In this document: piece by piece, positions 52,630 through 54,425 of the stretch
Layout of the letters: each line of letters starts with the position of its first letter
How positions within the stretch are numbered: the stretch's first letter is position 1
From: Bacteroidota bacterium
GTDB lineage: Bacteria > Bacteroidota > Bacteroidia > UKL13-3
Length of the DNA stretch: 54,425 nt
Direction of reading: 5' to 3'
NCBI GenBank assembly: GCA_027487835.1
Contig: JAIYCU010000022.1
Coordinates: 1 to 54,425 of the forward strand
The notes under the pieces: model-generated
What the model was told of the DNA's origin: nothing
Database searches by the model: none
What the model saw: only the letters and a program-made list of their open reading frames with translations
Position numbers and translations under genes: made by a program

Positions 52630-53226
52630 TTATTTTTTCTTTTTACCGTCTTTTTCGTCTGCTTTTGCAGCTTCTTGTACGGCACGCGTTGTTTTAATGG
52701 TAACAACTGGATTGTTTGGTGAATCTAGCAAAACAATTCCTTCAATTGCTGATAATTCTCCAACCTTAATTGATTTGCCAATTTCTAGGTGCTCGATATT
52801 AATCTCAATAAAATCAGGTAATACATTAGGGAAAGCTCTAACGCGTAATTTCTTTGCCTTAACAATTAACTTACCACCAGCACGAACCCCTACAGAGTTA
52901 CCTACTATTTTTACTGGAATGCCGATATCAACCGTTTTATCTTCTTTGATCTCTTGAAAATCAACATGTAAAATGGCTTCATTTACTGGGTGAAATTGAA
53001 TATCTTTTAACATGGCCATATAAACGGTGCCTTCGATATCTAATTTAACTTTGTAGGTATTAGGAGTATAAACGAGAAGTTTAAAATCTGGTTCATACAT
53101 TGAAAAGTGTACATGGTTTTCTCCACCATATAATACACATGGAACCTTGCCTTCGGTTCTTAAATTTTTGGCTGAAACCTTACCGGTATTATCACGGCGG
53201 TTTCCAAACATTGCAATTGACTTCAT
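52630..53226 (-). CDS. rplY: 50S ribosomal protein L25 (Ctc/bL25 type)
   Basis: A 198-residue protein of the long bL25/Ctc form: an N-terminal 5S rRNA-binding domain (1 to about 95; GKVSAKNLRTEGKVPCVLYGG) and a C-terminal beta domain (about 96-180). It ends in a Lys-rich tail (DEKDGKKKK). It binds 5S rRNA in the large subunit, and the long form is linked to stress in some bacteria. It follows prs by 84 bases, as in many bacteria. Confidence 0.96.
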   Translation of the reverse strand: MKSIAMFGNRRDNTGKVSAKNLRTEGKVPCVLYGGENHVHFSMYEPDFKLLVYTPNTYKVKLDIEGTVYMAMLKDIQFHPVNEAILHVDFQEIKEDKTVDIGIPVKIVGNSVGVRAGGKLIVKAKKLRVRAFPNVLPDFIEINIEHLEIGKSIKVGELSAIEGIVLLDSPNNPVVTIKTTRAVQEAAKADEKDGKKKK

Positions 53227-53310
53227 ATATTTTATTTATTCGGTTTACTCAAAGTTTACTAGCATTATAAATGCTATGTACTTCCCATCAACTATAGAGC
53301 GTGATTTTAA

Positions 53311-54264
53311 TTAAGCTTTTTTGATTTCAAAAAGGCTAGAAATAGAACCATGCTCGGTTATGTTACGAATTGCTTCTGCAAATAGCTCAGCAACAGATAA
53401 CACTTTGATTTTAGAACTTTCTTTTTTTAGTGGGATGGTATCAGTTACTACTAATTCATCCAAAATACTGTCTTCAATGGTTTCATAAGCTTTACCACTT
53501 AAAACAGGGTGGGTACACATTGCTCTTACACTTCTTGCTCCTTTATCTTTTATTAACTGAGCAGCTTTGGCTAAAGTATTTCCAGTATCAATTATGTCGT
53601 CCACCATAATAATATCTTTACCAGAAACATCACCAATCAAGGTCATTGAGGCAATTTCATTTGCCCTTCTTCTCTCTTTATCAACAATAACCATATCACA
53701 TCCTAAGGCTTTTGCATAAATTCTTGCCCTAGCACTCGAGCCAATATCTGGTGAAGCAATCATTAAATCGTGGTTGCTGATGCTTAACTTCTGCATGTAA
53801 GGAAGGAAAATTACCGAAGAGTCTAAGTGATCTACTGGAATTTCAAAAAATCCTTGAATTTGCGGAGCATGAAGGTCCATGGTAATCACACGACTTGCAC
53901 CTACTGAAGTTAAAATATCTGCTACTACTTTTGACCCAATGGAAACTCTCGGTTTGTCTTTTCTGTCTTGACGGGCCATTCCAAAGTAAGGAATAACAGC
54001 TGTTATGTAATGCGCTGAAGCTCTTTTTGCAGCATCTATCATTAACAGCATTTCCATTAAGTTATCCGAATTTGCGAAGGTGCTTTGAACAATAAATACG
54101 TCGCACCCTCTTACAGATTCATTAAAACTTGGTTGAAACTCACCATCGCTGAATCTTGAAATATCACAATCCCCTAAGTTTAGTCCATAGGATTTTGCAA
54201 CCTGTTCTGCTAGGTATTTTGAGTTGGTTCCAGAAAAAATTTTTACCTCGTTTTTAACAACCAT
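53311..54264 (-). CDS. prs: Ribose-phosphate pyrophosphokinase
   Basis: A 317-residue enzyme that makes PRPP from ribose-5-phosphate and ATP. Motifs: the N-terminal KIFSGTNSKYLAEQVA, FSDGE near 39, DLHAPQIQGFF near 130, and the PRPP-binding loop VMVDDIIDTGNTLAKA near 215-230. Length is normal. The start codon is 10 bases after a terminator hairpin that follows tRNA-Gln, and there is no evident promoter in that gap. Expression must come from read-through or from a promoter inside or before the tRNA. Confidence 0.97.
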   Translation of the reverse strand: MVVKNEVKIFSGTNSKYLAEQVAKSYGLNLGDCDISRFSDGEFQPSFNESVRGCDVFIVQSTFANSDNLMEMLLMIDAAKRASAHYITAVIPYFGMARQDRKDKPRVSIGSKVVADILTSVGASRVITMDLHAPQIQGFFEIPVDHLDSSVIFLPYMQKLSISNHDLMIASPDIGSSARARIYAKALGCDMVIVDKERRRANEIASMTLIGDVSGKDIIMVDDIIDTGNTLAKAAQLIKDKGARSVRAMCTHPVLSGKAYETIEDSILDELVVTDTIPLKKESSKIKVLSVAELFAEAIRNITEHGSISSLFEIKKA

Positions 54265-54273
54265 AATTTATGA

Positions 54274-54299
54274 AAAAAGTCGCGTTTGCGCGACTTTTT
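54274..54299 (-). terminator. Intrinsic terminator between tRNA-Gln and prs
   Basis: An 11-bp perfect stem (54274-54284 with 54289-54299), loop TTTG, with a GCGC core and A/T feet giving a T-run on the minus strand. It ends about 10 bases before the prs ATG. Confidence 0.88.
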
Positions 54300-54309
54300 A
54301 GCTTTTTTG

Positions 54310-54382
54310 TTGACCGACTAGGTTTCGAACCTAGACTCTTCTGAACCAAAATCAGACGTGTTGCCAGTTACACCATCGGTCA
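54310..54382 (-). tRNA. tRNA-Gln (anticodon TTG)
   Basis: A complete cloverleaf on the minus strand. A 7-bp acceptor stem (TGACCGA with TCGGTCA), discriminator A, anticodon stem TCTGA/TCAGA with loop TTTTGGT (anticodon TTG, reading CAA and possibly CAG), and T arm CTAGG/CCTAG with loop TTCGAAA. The length is 73 with discriminator; the CCA end is not encoded. Confidence 0.97.
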
Positions 54383-54393
54383 ATTAGGGATGG

Positions 54394-54423
54394 CAAAGGT
54401 AGAAAAATTTCAAAAAAAGCAAA
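54394..54423 (-). promoter_or_regulatory. Promoter of tRNA-Gln
   Basis: On the minus strand, TTTG (54420-54423), 18 bases, TACCTTTG (54394-54401), 12 bases before the tRNA 5' end. Since the position relative to a mature RNA end is fixed, this also supports the promoter consensus used elsewhere. Confidence 0.7.
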
Positions 54424-54425
54424 GC

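Noticed and set aside
1-54425. CRISPR arrays, insertion sequences, prophage or toxin-antitoxin genes
   Set aside because: No spaced direct repeats, transposase, integrase or phage-type products were seen; the genes are mostly housekeeping and envelope.

Overview
The window reads as a chromosomal segment of a low-GC member of the Bacteroidota. Evidence: two type IX secretion (T9SS) sorting-domain proteins, DUF4421, DUF3108, DUF3127 and DUF5723-like families, a heterodimer-type lycopene cyclase plus CruF and CrtZ, many lipoproteins, promoters of the Bacteroidota type (TTG/TTTG, about 18-22 nt, TAnnTTTG), and almost no Shine-Dalgarno sequences. I cannot place it below phylum. No phage, insertion sequence, CRISPR array, integron or plasmid gene is visible, and no gene-free stretch reaches 300 bases (the longest, 16398-16604, is 207 bases, AT-rich, with one small inverted repeat and no clear gene). 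Layout: 1-132 is the 3' end of a T9SS type B cargo gene. 190-5334 holds a tandem rhodanese, tsaB and recJ (divergent), glycyl-tRNA synthetase and gcvH. 5392-8131 is a carotenoid end-group cluster (lycopene cyclase, crtZ, cruF) followed by a DUF3108 gene. 8175-12802 holds an ALDH7-type dehydrogenase and an M1 peptidase with a C-terminal barrel-like half. 12915-18866 is a rightward run: TPR protein, phosphosulfolactate synthase-like ComA, YqeY, LOG-like protein, malic enzyme fused to a phosphotransacetylase domain. 18867-25944 is leftward: a T9SS type A cargo, infB, nusA, rimP and an unknown exported protein. 26053-28094 is a tandem pair of DUF4421 outer-membrane proteins. 28097-34662 carries prolyl oligopeptidase, superoxide dismutase, tadA, a PQQ-type sugar dehydrogenase and aspS. 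34775-40188 has DUF3127, a GNAT-like protein, Ppx/GppA, two FKBP proteins, NrnA and ndk. 40226-45256 is an uncharacterised envelope set (two lipoproteins and a DUF5723-like/OmpA protein) plus a small orphan. 45344-54382 holds cysS, a polysaccharide deacetylase, a flippase, pth, a lipoprotein, an outer-membrane protein, rplY, prs and tRNA-Gln(TTG). The most striking signal is not a gene. The decamer GGTTTGAACC (reverse complement GGTTCAAACC) occurs 15 times exactly, plus one perfect palindrome GGTTCGAACC. Copies lie in unrelated genes, in all three reading frames and in intergenic DNA, where chance would give well under one. This looks like a DNA-level signal (uptake, recombination, modification or protein-binding site). 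A second theme is very compact control DNA: intrinsic terminators sit on or beside start codons (rimP, prs, the T9SS cargo gene after infB) or inside an opposing gene (FKBP terminator inside ppx). The rimP-nusA-infB operon has a good promoter, then a terminator hairpin, then the start codon, which would allow attenuation with NusA as a natural feedback regulator.
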